Shown piece by piece: positions 11,190 through 22,683 of a stretch of DNA of 64,000 bases. This DNA is from Lepas anatifera. Taxonomy: Eukaryota > Arthropoda > Thecostraca > Lepadidae. The stretch spans positions 1,426,001-1,490,000 of the forward strand of contig JAOTON010000333.1 in the NCBI GenBank assembly GCA_034440635.1. The letters run 5' to 3'. The position numbers and the translations under genes were made by a program. Every line of letters begins with the position of its first letter. Within the stretch, counting starts at the first letter, position 1. The notes below the pieces were generated by a model, which saw only the letters and a list, made by a program, of their open reading frames with translations, did not search any database and was not told the DNA's origin.

Positions 11190-11970
11190 AATCAGGGCTG
11201 GAGATCTCTTCTCGAACCAAGGGGGGTGTCTGGAGGTTCGGTTCTGGGTGGGTTAACGCTGGCACGGCAATGCAAGTCATATACCAGCAGTAGGCGCTTG
11301 GGCCTATCTGCTAGTGGTTCGTTGGAACTTGTGTGGGCATGTGGGGTTTGTGCTGGCGGGTGCTCCGGCCCTGATGGTGTGTCCGTCCCCTGCTTCGCCG
11401 GGCACACTGTGGTCCGATGGCGAGGGTGGGCACCGAAACTGTGACTGGTGCCTTGCATCAGTTGTCCCGTCGACGAGGATGAGGTGGAGTGGGAAATGTG
11501 GGGCTCCCCATGGTGATGAGGCGTGATGCCATTTGATTTGATTCAAAACTACAAATTGGCTCATTGCTCCGTCTTTTCTTTTTTCTTTCCTCTGAGGGGG
11601 ATGTGTGGTTGTACTGTCCCTGTGTGTTCTGTAGCTGTGCGTATCTGATGTGTGTTGTGTCGTCTGCTGCGTGTACTTGTGTTGCCCATGTTGAGTGCAC
11701 TTTTTGCCCTCTCCTCCACCGTGGTATATGCTGTGGGCTCTCATGTCTATCGAAATAGGTGGCAGGAAGCAATGACAAGGTGTCTTGCCTTAACCGATCC
11801 CTGTCCATTTCGGGTATTTCATTCCTAGACTTATCGACCCCACCTTTCCGTTGCATGTAGTGCGCCTTACCTCCTTAAAGAAAAGAAAGATTATATACAA
11901 AGTATATGGGAGACCCAAAATCAATGGGGCTCCTGATCCCCCAACCCTCATAAGATCTCCACCCATGGAC
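11190..11970 (+). repeat. Dispersed repeat split by a 0.6-kb insertion
   Basis: The segment CTGGAGATCTCTTCTCGA at about 11199 and the segment TATGGGAGACCCAAAATC at about 11906 are also found at 15591 and 15669. There they are separated by only about 60 bp; here about 690 bp separates them. The extra sequence (about 11285..11893) ends in an A-rich stretch (TTAAAGAAAAGAAAGATTATATA), which suggests a retroposed insert. Its frames resemble no known protein. Confidence 0.55.
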
Positions 11971-14602
11971 AGAATAAAACCAAAAATTGACTCCTCTCTT
12001 ATAATTCCTCTCGAGTAATTACTATCTAATTCCGTTAGGTAATTGAAGGCACTTAAGTCTTTACGCTACTGTAGGCTAGTTTACCCTGGCATAGTGAAAG
12101 GGACAGATATCAGAGTACCACTCGATTAAACTTGTGAGTTACAGGCGTTCAGTCACGTTTGAAAATGCCAAATTTTGTTTTGAAGTGAATATTTACTTTT
12201 CATGAAGTTTGTACCCAGGGAACAGACGCGCACCCAGGATTTTGGTTTGGGGAGTCCGGCTGACGAAGGGGCTGATGGGGGGCGGCAGTTTCGGAACAGG
12301 GGTGGCTTGAATCACATCGTGGGCGAATGCTTCAACTCAGGGGCGCGGCGGCACGCTATGGGCAGGGGTGGTAAGATGAGAGAAGAACTGGTACTGAGAG
12401 CCGGATCAAGGCTCATCTCTGCCCTCGATGGGCGCCTGCGGTGGTCACTTATTACGAAAACCATGTCGCGCCCGAAATTGGCGGAGGCACACATTGTCAG
12501 GCGTTTGGAATTTTTGGTTTATCAATTGAAATTTGTGCGCCTCTAATGTCCTCTGAAAAAAACATCTCGTTTGAGAGGAGATTGGAGCAGGTTTGACATG
12601 ACCTTGGAGAAGTTTCGAGAAAGTCTGAGGAAGTGCTGGAACGGGCAGGAAAAAGTTGGAGGAGTTGAAGCGAGTTTGAAGAGGCGCCGGAACATGCCTA
12701 TGTTCTCATCTGCATCGACCACGCCCCCTGTTGACGCTGCGCGCCCGAAGCAGGTGAACCACGGCGCCGCCGCTCGAGTCGCTCTCTCCGAGAGAAACCA
12801 GAAGTTCCCGCCTCGAATTCTCAAGAGACCTCGATGAAGATGGTCCCCTACTGTTCCTAGATATTCCATGGCTGTACAGGTCCAAATCGTTCGACCACAG
12901 ACTCATTATCGACACCTTCGGCTCTTCAAATCCAATATTACATCTACTGTCACTTTATTAAAATAATGCACTCGGGGCACACCACTGTGAACACGATAGG
13001 TAAAACAGCAACGATTAAGATTATGGCTTGAAGCTGAATGTTGTAGCCCATGGGGAATATTTATGTTGGGACAAAACATCTGTTTCGCCTGGATTTGCAT
13101 ATTAGTTTGTGCTTCTTCCTTATAAAAGGGATATCGCGCAACTCTACGGTATATACTCTCTCATTGCGTATTGTATGCTATACAATTCATTCTGTTGCGT
13201 AGTCCTTTTTTACAAACAACTTGTACTTGTTATGTTGTAGTTTATACTGTACCAACTTTATTTGTCATTACTTTTTCATTGTGAATATTTTACCTGACGT
13301 ACTTTATACCGTACGAACTTGATTCGCGCGTACCTTTCTATTATGCACACCGTAGGGTTCCATACTTTATTTTTGAAATTTACCTCGTTCCTTCAGACGT
13401 GCTTTACAATATAACTTCATGTACCTTTCGGAAAGCGGGGAGAGACGGTGCAGTAGTCGGGAGGATTGTGGAGAAGCGCCACCTTTTGACCGTTTTGTCA
13501 ACCACAGGTTAAGGGTTTGGACAGATAGGCGCTGAGGTAGTCTGCTCCCGGCGATGCGTCGTCAGCCGATTGCCACTGGTGTTGCACGGCTCTAGATATT
13601 GATGACTTTCCTGGGAAGTTCCATTTCTCTGCTGGTTTCCTATTATTTCTGACCTTGTCCCCTTTCTATTTCAAAGATGTGCTGTCTCATGTCGGGATCT
13701 TCCTTGTGTGCTTAGCTATAGGACGGGAATCGAGGCTGGAATTTAACCGAGCTAAACCCTTTTCACCAATGATACAAGCTGTTCTCGTCCGATGTCCTTG
13801 TTCTTTCTGTCAGTGCATTCCATCCTTGTTTCGGGATCTCCGCATTTTTTCACCCTCGGGTAAATATAGTGTGACCCAGGTTTAGTCGATATTTAACAGG
13901 AACAACTATAAACATGATTGTCACATTTTTAAATTGTCGCCCAAACTTCATCGAAGTATGAAGTTTGTGGGGTTTTATTGACACATTGGCCTCTGCTTAT
14001 TCCATGGAGCAAGGGCATTTGGCGTAGAATACTGCAAAACCCATCTTGCCGCGGTGGATGGGGTAAGACGGGCTTTTGAATGTGATATGTGTAATGATGT
14101 TTAGGGGTATTCTGACTTAGGCTAACGCAGTCCCGAAAGTGTATAATTTTACAGAGTGGTGCGTCCCCCCATTGCCCCGCGCAGCTGTATTTACCGCTGC
14201 TTGGAAGTTCATCTTTAATATCACAGACACGAGTCACCTCCCCAAGTGCGCTACTTCAGAGCGGGAAGGTGCGGACTTCCACTGGATCTTATATCTCTCT
14301 GACTGGGCGACACCTGCTTCAAGTTTCCTTAAATTATAATTTATATGCTGTTGCCTGACTTTCACTTGCTGATGCTCGCTGTCGCATAAAATCTGAATAC
14401 TTCTGCTTGACCAATTGGGCTCAAAATTTATATTTGCTGTGGCGGCGGAAGTGGGTACTGCCACTTGACTAAGCAGCTGGAGAATTCATTTTTCAATGCA
14501 GGCAATCTGTGGATGTGAAATATGAACCCCCCCCCAGAGTTAAGAATAGACTGGTCAGATCGCAGAAATGTAATTAGGCTTTCTACACTAAAATTTTATT
14601 AT
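11971..14602. other. No gene seen
   Basis: About 2.6 kb with short frames only. At 12223, CAGACGCGCACCCAGGATTT resembles a hAT-type terminus of the kind at 38431, but no partner end is certain. The stretch around 13200..13400 repeats degenerate ACTTTATACCGTACGAAC-like words similar to the minisatellite near 18300. Confidence 0.35.

Positions 14603-14698
<96 letters not shown>
14603..14698. repeat. (AT)n microsatellite
   Basis: About 95 bp of uninterrupted AT dinucleotides. It abuts the truncated left side of the AGGTCA-rich element that follows. Confidence 0.97.
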
Positions 14699-14699
<1 letters not shown>

Positions 14700-14701
<2 letters not shown>

Positions 14702-15495
14702 TAAGATTAACATTTCCTGGGCTGTAGCGTCTGGCAGAGTTGAGGTTGAATTCTTAGGCACTTCGCTCCCTCTCGTTACGGTGAATCGAATGATGTATAA
14801 TATGACTATAATAGGTCAAAACATAAAACTGACCTGGCCTAAGGTCAGGTCAAGGTAATATTCTAATCTAGTATGGTCAATATGCTTATCAATTGACTCT
14901 TTATAACAACCCAAACGTAATGACACCAATAGAGGCTTTATCATCATTTCATGCAAAGTTATTGACTTTAGTATGAAAACCTCCTAAGTAGCCACAGAGG
15001 ACCTCTCAGAAGTCACAGGTTCACACTTGCAGCACAAACCTATAAAGGGCCTAGGATACTATGAGTTGGAGAATACGAAGGCATTCCAATTTGTATCTGC
15101 ATAAATATGCCGATTTTTGTCCAATTTCCGTTCCCCATGCATTTCCAATGGAGAAGTCATGATCCGTATCTGACCATAGGTCATCGATATGAAAAATCCC
15201 GCAACATTTTTTGTGTTACTGGGGGGGGGCATTGTGTGGTATAAGTTTGAATTCGATAGGTTTAACTTTTTCTTCTTTATTCCACCTTAAACATTTTTGG
15301 AGGTGAGTTCACTTGACCTGCACTGGTGACCTGACCTGAGATGACCCAAACTTAAAATTTTGGAGAAAGTTGCGGAATTGATCAAGGATAAGATGTGCCA
15401 AGTACAGCGGTGCTTCGCGCCGCCGTTTTTTCGTCCCGCCGGAAAACTTCAAGGGGGATGTTCAAACACCCTGCCCCAACCGGGGTGTGGGTTAA
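14700..15495 (+). mobile_element. AGGTCA-rich TTAA element, 5'-truncated (copy C)
   Basis: Collinear with 52490..53249 of the copy at 52279. Shared blocks include GGTGAATCGAATGATGTATA, the TCATCGATATGAAAAATCCC region, GCACTGGTGACCTGACCTGA and GATCAAGGATAAGA. It ends GGGGTGTGGGTTAA with TTAA at 15492..15495. The left roughly 200 bp are missing where the AT microsatellite lies. Frames inside, such as 15360..15803, run out of the element and are chance. Confidence 0.75.
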
Positions 15496-15584
15496 GGTGC
15501 AGAGAAAAGAAACAACGTGGCCTTGAAGCATTTGCAGAGATAGAAGTTCGATATTTCATTTCCACATTTATGAAAATTCTTTTC

Positions 15585-15740
15585 AGACATGGCTGGAGAT
15601 CTCTTCTCGATCCAGGGAGGTCCTGGGTGGGTTCACGCTGGCACGGCAATACAAGCCCTTTACAAAGCCTATGGGAGACCCAAAATCCAGGGGGTCCTGA
15701 CCCCTCCATCCCCCAGGATTTCCGCCCATGCTTTCAAATA
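15585..15740 (+). repeat. Dispersed repeat, uninterrupted copy
   Basis: The undisturbed counterpart of the repeat at 11190. It runs from GGCTGGAGATCTCTTCTCGA through CGCTGGCACGGCAATACAAG to TATGGGAGACCCAAAATCCA and a C-rich end. Its nature is unknown. Confidence 0.6.
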
Positions 15741-17400
15741 TATTTTGAAAAAAGTGGCAAAAATAAAGAAATAGGTGAATCTCCTCTATACTCTACACGG
15801 TAAGAGACGGCTTTCCTCCCTCGCTCAGGCTAAAAAAGACATATTCACCGTACGCTGCGAGAAAACACCAGAAATCAGAATTCATTTTTCATTGTTCACA
15901 AGGAAAGGAGATTTGGAAGCCTAGCACCAAAAAGGAGTTTACTCATCAAAGAAAGTGCAGGAAACGTGTATTATGTCTGGCAGGTGAGGGACGGCGGATT
16001 CCATTTTTGAGCGGGTGTGCAAGATTTTTGTGAGGTAGCGCCTTTTCTCTCCTGGGGGCGCGTATTTGCTCTCCATGTGGCGGCTTTTATGTCAGGGGGT
16101 GCAATTCATATGTGAAAGTGTCTTTATTTCACACAGAGGGTCCTACCTCTTCAGGTATACGATTTTTAGGCCTGATTTACTCTTGACCGAACGGGGGCGC
16201 CGGCCAAATCCGGGGGGCGCCAAAATCCGAGAGGGGGTGCCTCCCCTACCAAGCCAAAACCGGGTGTGCAAAAGATACATATGCACATCCTTTTTCAGGG
16301 TGTGCAACTGCACACCCTTCCCCTTGTATCCGCCGTCCCTGGGCAGGGTGTGTATACTGTGCAGTATCCCTCTGCTGCCAGCAACGGGGCGTATTCCGGG
16401 CCGAGAGTCCGGGAGGCCCTCATGGGTGAGAACATGGCATTCATTCGCCGTTCTCCGCTCTAGGGTCTTAGATACTATGAACGAATTGAAAGACCACCAA
16501 AAGAGCGGGATACGCGCTCAGCTTTGTGCGTGTCAAGTATGTTGGACGGGAAGAGCGGGGAAAGCTAGTTTGGTGTTTGATAGTGTTGGTCTCGTAGTTG
16601 CTCTGCTATCTACTTAATATAAAGTATTTTATGTTAGCCACATTTGAAGTGGCTACTTTCGACTTTCGTGCGTATTCTAACCACAGTTGGGCGCGAATTG
16701 TCCGAGCGGGTGAAACGCCGTAAATCCCTAAAGAATGGCAACAGAAACTGTTCGGCCGGTTCTTGGTATACGTCTATTTTTAGCACATTGTTATCCGTAT
16801 ATAGTAAGAACGTAATCGGCACTCACTTTTAATGGTGAAGCCAGGGCTTCACTGGATCCCTGTCTTTGGCTCTGAACTTTTCCGCCGTAGATGCACGGGT
16901 CTTCCGGTGCTAAGCTATGCTAGAGATCCCGTACACGCTATGGCCACTTCAAAATGTCTGGGTCTGCCATTGCTCTCTGTCCATTTCCTCGCAAAGTGAC
17001 GCCATGCCACACGGATAACCAAATCTCCGCTGATGGCTGAAGGCGATTCAAAAACAAAATATATCGCTGGAAGATATGAAATCTAACAGCAATGAGCTGA
17101 TTGAGCGGAAAATATAGAGGGTAGTATATTAATTGCTCCAAGTAAGTGGTTTATATATAAAAACTTGAATAGCTGATTTTACAAGAGATGTATACTGGGT
17201 CTGGGTTGACTAATTGAGGACGGGGCCCCGGGTGGGCTCCCTGTCCAGACACTCATGGCTCAGATGGTGAAAATGCCTGGGAATAAACAAACTGCTCAGG
17301 AAGTGAATTTATACGCCTTATGGAAGCCTTGCAATCCCCGTGGTTCCTGAATTCCCATTATGCGTCACGCCCAGTGGAGAGGGGTTCGGCGGCAACCCTC
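15741..17400. other. No gene seen
   Basis: A 183-codon plus-strand frame (16066..16617) has no recognisable domain, and part of it overlaps a GC-rich stretch ending CTTGTATCCGCCGTCCCTG at about 16340. That resembles the minus-strand end of the hAT-type MITEs. I treat the frame as chance. Confidence 0.35.
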
Positions 17401-18234
17401 GGTGGAGGTGGTCCTAAAGTGCCCCCCCTGAGTTCTTGGAAACCAAGAGGGTTAGAAAAAGGCCCGTTGGGGATGCATAGGAGCGATAGTGATCTACATT
17501 ATGTTCAAGTTTCATTTACCTAGGTCAATATCCTTAAGGTCAAACGAGGTCGTAAATGTTAAATCTGGGCCGTGCTGGAGCCCTTTTGGGAAATGCCGTG
17601 ATTATGCGAAAAATATCCGGCGAATACACCAAAAGGTGACTTAGGGTCATAGAGGTGGGGTACCACTCAACGTCCTCTGAAATTTTGAGGTCAAATTCAT
17701 TCAAGGTCAATGACCTATGGCGTAACAATATGACATTCCCAATAATTTCCAATATAGTTGGCACTATAGCAACTTTTGGGCGGGAAATGAGGGTGTGACT
17801 GTGAAAAAGACATTTGAACTAGACCTGCGACCTTGGTATTGAGTAGCCTTAACAATGAAGTTATAGCATAACATACGTCATACTAAATAATCCCCTCTGA
17901 ATGGAATACTGGGATCAATGACCTTGACTTTATTGTGGGTTGACCTTGACGTATAACCTGATTATATGACGTTATGACGTCACCACTCGGTCTACAGTGC
18001 AGGCGAACTGGTGCGGCCGCACGATTGCGACACTCTCAAAATATAGGTATGACTTTGAAAGCCTATAAGAAAAAAATATTGACCGAATTTCAAAATTCCT
18101 TCACCAATTGACGCGCTCGTGAATTCTCTCAAATGTAGCCAAGTGGCGTTTTCCGGCGGTGAATGGTTACCCAGTTACCTCGGAAAAATAAATGGGGAGG
18201 GGGCACTTTAGGACCCCCTTCCTCTGTACATGTT
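17401..18234. mobile_element. AGGTCA-rich element, GGTCCTAAAGTG-ended subfamily
   Basis: An approximately 830-bp element with inverted ends: GGTCCTAAAGTGCCCCCCC at 17410 and GGGGGCACTTTAGGACCCCC near 18200..18225. The interior has AGGTCA words in pairs (TTCAAGGTCAATGACCTATG around 17700). The same end sequence recurs alone at about 21816 and 63372. No coding capacity. Exact borders and a target-site duplication were not resolved. Confidence 0.6.
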
Positions 18235-18289
18235 AAAAGCAGGAGCACAGCTCCTCTCCCCTAGGACCCCCGATGTCGGCGCCACAGAA

Positions 18290-18900
18290 CTTCATACTCT
18301 TTTAAATATATGTTTGGCCAACGAACTTCATACCCTTCATACATTTGTTAAACATACTTTTGCGCACGGACGTTTTCCTACGTACATTTGACATACGAAC
18401 TGTACACTTTGCGTGCCTTTGCTTACGCACTTTTGCGCACTGACTTTTGGCATACGAACTGTATACCCTATGTATGTACATGTGCTTACGCATAGTCGGA
18501 TCCATGGGGGCAAGAGGAGCACGTGCCCCCCCCTGATCGACCCTCAGCGCCCCCTGAAATGGTCACGGCGCCCCCTGAAAGGTCGATTGCGCTACCCTGA
18601 AATGTCGCTTCCCACTTCCTCCCCCAGGACGTGAAAATCGGCGCCCACCGATAGGATTTGGTGCCCACCTGATATATTTTTCCGGTCAAAAGTTGTGCCC
18701 CCTGGTCCGGATGGCGCTTTTCCCCAGAAGGTGCCCCCCCAGATCGGCAATCCTGGATCCGCCTATGTGCTTACGTACTTTTGCATACGGACTTATGACA
18801 TACGAACTGTATACCCTATGTATGTATGTACATTTGCTTACGTACTAGTTTATCAATAGGTACTAACAATACCGGACTTTGTCATACGAACTTTGGTCCA
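18290..18900. repeat. Degenerate minisatellite interrupted by a hAT MITE
   Basis: Repeated words GACATACGAACTGTATACCC, TATGTATGTACAT and GTGCTTACG(CAC/TAC)TTTTG occur on both sides of an inserted element (18491..18767). Units are irregular, about 30-45 bp. Confidence 0.7.
18491..18767 (+). mobile_element. hAT-type MITE with exact 8-bp duplication
   Basis: A 277-bp element. Left terminus CATAGTCGGATCCATGGGGG; right terminus CAATCCTGGATCCGCCTATG. The octamer TGCTTACG lies immediately before (18483..18490) and after (18768..18775) it. An 8-bp duplication with short inverted ends is the hAT signature. The interior is C- and G-rich (repeated GCGCCCCCTGAAA) and non-coding. Because TGCTTACG-like words also occur in the surrounding minisatellite, the duplication could in principle be coincidental. 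Confidence 0.8.
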
Positions 18901-18907
18901 TAAACCT

Positions 18908-18966
18908 CGGAGTACGCCATATAACCATGGCAGTTGGTGCGTCGATACGCCCCCCCCCCCAACTAC
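18908..18966 (+). mobile_element. SINE tail fragment
   Basis: GGAGTACGCCATATAACCAT followed by GGCAGTTGGTGCGTCGATAC and a C-run matches the 3' part of the SINE at 7194. The tRNA-like head is missing. Confidence 0.65.
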
Positions 18967-21000
18967 GGGTGCGTTGAGGAAGTTTTATATAGGTGGCGCT
19001 AGTTGCCCTGTGTCCGTTCAGTGATATGTGGCGGAGTTGGGCCTTTGCACTCTACGCGATCAGAACGGTATCTAAGGACATAATTTGGAGACAGTTACCT
19101 CTTCAGTCGCCCAGGAGCTCTCTAGTCGTGACAGATGGTTTCAACAACAGAATATCGCAGAATCTCGGAATTCGAAAATCATCGCACTGATGCAAATTGA
19201 AATATTGATGGAAAGAATAATGGGCTGTTCACATATGACGCCAGTGACCGAAGTGCGTCTTGCATTGCTGGCTCGCTGACGAGGGGATGAGGGGGTCTGG
19301 CTTTTACTGGCAGGGAGGGGGCGTGATTAGGGCGTTATTAAAACACCCCTATCTTCCTTCAATGGTTTTATGTCTGCTTGTGTCAGTTTTATCTCTAGAT
19401 GACATTACGTGCTATACGACGATAGATGGCAAAGCAAGAATACTGAGTATGGGCGTAGCCACCACTACGGATACTATGGACAGCGTCCCTACAAGTTTTG
19501 GAGACCGGAAAAATATAGAAATATTAATACTTTGATTTTCAAACATATCCTCCCATGTATATGTACTAGCGTATGCTAAATACAGTGCTATTGCTAAAGT
19601 ATTGCTAAATACGGTGCTGAATATAGTGCGATGCTACATTCATAATAATGTCAGCAGCAGAGACAGCCATGTAAGAGGATAGATTCGATGCTCAGCTGCT
19701 ATGGCCGAGGAAGTAATGGCGGAACTGGGCCGGCTTAAAATCTTAAGAAATCGCATAGAAACCACGTTTATTTGGATGTGTACTTTCAGAATGTGTGCTA
19801 TGTGAATGAAGATGAGCGCTAATATTCCACAAAAAAATGATTATTTTCTGTACAGAACGAGCAAGTCGAATACCGGAGCACTATTTACTATTAAATCAGT
19901 AGACAAAATACCTCTGTAGATTTTGTATATAACAATTTATGTTATGAATATCGCTTTCTAAACTTCAAATAGAATATGTAGGTGTGTCTAAAATTAAGTG
20001 CCCTAAATCCTTATAGAAATGTAAATGAGGGAGCCCACACAAAACATTTGAACCCTCCCAAATTTTTCGGGAGGGTACACAAGAGGCTGAATGTTCCCAT
20101 ACAAGTTCAGAGACCGTGACCGGTGCTAGGTTTCCAATGGAGAATAAAGTGGGCGTTTAACCGGTATCTCCGGGGCGGAGAATAAAGCATCGGCTGACCT
20201 TGAATTGTTTTTTATGAAGCGGAGAACTACGGAGGCCTAACTGAGGCCCAGAGAGATGTGCTGATCCTTTCGATTTATCAGTTTGTGGAAAGCAGCTTAG
20301 CCGTTTCATCAAGATTCGTTAGGCGACTGAGTTTGGTTCAAATTTCCCCTCTTCGTGCAAAAAATATTGTGTTACAACGTTAGTTGTGGTCGAGATGTAT
20401 AATTTTTCCGAACAACGGTCGTGTTGCTCAAACTCTCGCGAGTAGGCCAATTAGTCGCGACGACAACAGTTCATGACTGATGCAATGCCTCCGATAGCCC
20501 AATCTCCTGGCTTACTCTCACTAAAGGCGCAAGTATATTTATTCATCTTATGATAGTGTGTTTTGAAGGTTATGTGGGGGCCCCCTTTAAAGGGAATGGA
20601 CCACCATCCAAATTATAAAAAGGTATATTGTAGGTCTGACAAAATACGCAAAATTAGGTCTGAAAACCGGGAAACCACATTTTGTTTCCACCTTCAATCG
20701 CTCAAAAGAAAGGTATCGCATCTTGTCTTACTTCCTTGGGTTGAGTCAAGCATCACTTGTAGTTAGGAATCTGGCTGCTTTGGCCAGCGTGCGGCATGCA
20801 ACGTTGTGGAGGCGATGCTATTTGTTTCCAACGGAAACATTTGTTAACACCACGTAACATGTGCTTTCAGATGGAAAGGGATTCATTCATAGTTTGAAAT
20901 AGAATAACTCGCTTTATTTTGAACTTTCTATAATTCTAAACTGTATGGTGTTACAATACGGTATACGGTATATTCCCTAAGGTGTTTACTATAACTGATA
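18967..21000. other. No gene seen; one isolated family 1 MITE end
   Basis: About 2 kb with short frames only. TTAAAGGGAATGGACCACC at 20587 is the terminal sequence of the longer TTAA MITE (compare the right end of 51475..52257 read on the other strand), but no matching second end was found nearby. Confidence 0.45.
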
Positions 21001-21029
21001 CTATGATACCCGTTCAGCAGAAAACAGTA

Positions 21030-22150
21030 CTCTGACCTTGACCTATGGCCTTGACTTTAGCCTTCTGCCTTAAAGTTAACCTTGGATACCGTCAACCATG
21101 AATATTCACCATAATATCGGTCGTGTGGCTGAAATCCATGGGGTCAAAGGTCTTGAAAATGCTAGTATGACCTTCATGTGGGGTAACCTTGTGAATTATT
21201 ACCATTGCACGGCCTTTGACATCATCAATCGGCTTAAAATGCGGGTGAGCTGGTACGACTGCCCAATTTTGATGACCGCACAACACAAGTCGGGCTTTTA
21301 AAGCTTATAAGTCAGATAATTTTCTACTGATTTGCAAAATGTTTTCACCAGTTTGCTCATGAATTTTCTGAAACGTAGGTCTGTAACCTAATTCGGCTCA
21401 ACGTGGCTGTACGTTCACCTCTGAAATGATGAGCTTCAAGGGACGCGTTAGGATCCCCGTCAATAGGCGTGTTATAGGTAATTTGGATTTCAATATTGGC
21501 CGCCTAGAGCATACTGAACATTCGCAGATCTCGTATCTCGTTTGTCTCAACACGCATCTTTTGCGGAGAGAGGAGGATTCCTAAAAGGACTTCTCTGTCT
21601 CCTGCACTCATGTGTCCTCCTTCTCCATTGTGCGACTTGTTTTTAGCGCTGAATAGCCTCAGAGTGGGGTCGGGCGACTCAGAACTTTGTTTTGAACACT
21701 CTTCTTTCTTCCGAAACGTTGGGTGTCACGGCGAACGATGAACCCTGTTTTTGTTTGCTCTTCAAGACTGCTATCTTAAAACCCACGTAAACTGTGCCGC
21801 ATTCCCTTAACACGCGCAGTGGAGGGGTCCTATAGTGCCCCCATCTATTGTTCCAAGATAGGCGGAGAACCGTTCGCAGCCGCGTTGATTGGTAAAATAA
21901 TTATAAGAATCTGTCAATATTTTTATTTACTTACGGGCTTTCAACGTCATATCTATATTTTTAGACCGTCGCAATCGCGCAGTCACACCAGTTCACCTGC
22001 GCCGTCGACTGAGTGGGGGACGTAATAACGTCATTTAATCGGGACTATATGTCAAGGGCACTCCACAGGAAGGTCACTGGTCAAAATCATTGACCCCAGT
22101 GCACAGTGGGCCAGATTGCCCTCAAAATCTTTTTTTCCAGGGAATTACCC
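21030..22150. mobile_element. AGGTCA-rich element fragments
   Basis: Clusters of TGACCTTGACCT and GGTCAAAGGTC words (21033..21230 and 22050..22100), with the terminus TTAACACGCGCAGTGGAGGG at 21807 followed by GTCCTATAGTGCCCCC. The arrangement suggests one or more broken copies of the 17401 subfamily. Borders are uncertain. Confidence 0.4.
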
Positions 22151-22683
22151 CAAGGCATCATGGAGGTGGCCATAGGGGTAATTTGGTACCCTGAGTTCGA
22201 TTTCCAGTATTTATTTTTACGTGCCAGTGGTCATTTGACCTCATCAGCTCTTTTAACATTGCGCGTTTTTAGTTTGAAATCAGGCATAAGATCTGCTGTC
22301 GAATTTGTGTAATTCTAAGGCCGCTTTTGGCATCATTGAGCTTTAAAGAAAATTTATATTGTCAACTTAACTTAGACAACTGAGACAAGTTAGACTTAGT
22401 GATTGCGTTGTAGGCGTTTTATGGAAAATAATGATATCAATATTTTCTCCCATTCTCTCAAGCATGAATGCTGCCAAACGGTCTTCGTAAACGGGTTTCG
22501 TCAGTGAAAGACTACTTGTGATAGCACGACTAAACATCAGACATAAGAATTTAACTGTGGACCTGTATTTGTTTCTATGATTACAAAGACTATGTTTTTC
22601 ATTAAATCAACGCCCCGCTCAAGGTGATATGGACCAACCTGAGGTCATTGTGCGCTGTTTATTCCTCTTCACTCATGTCCTAG
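22151..22683. other. No gene seen
   Basis: AT-rich sequence downstream (transposase sense) of the Transib-like relic. It may hold the 3' non-coding end of that element, but I found no terminal inverted repeat. Confidence 0.35.

Noticed and set aside
12223..12547. Complete hAT-type MITE
   Set aside because: The left terminus is plausible, but the proposed right end (GTGCGCCTCTAATG) is weak and no octamer duplication is visible.
16066..16617. 183-residue protein
   Set aside because: No recognisable domain, low-complexity GC-rich segments, and overlap with a hAT-like terminus.
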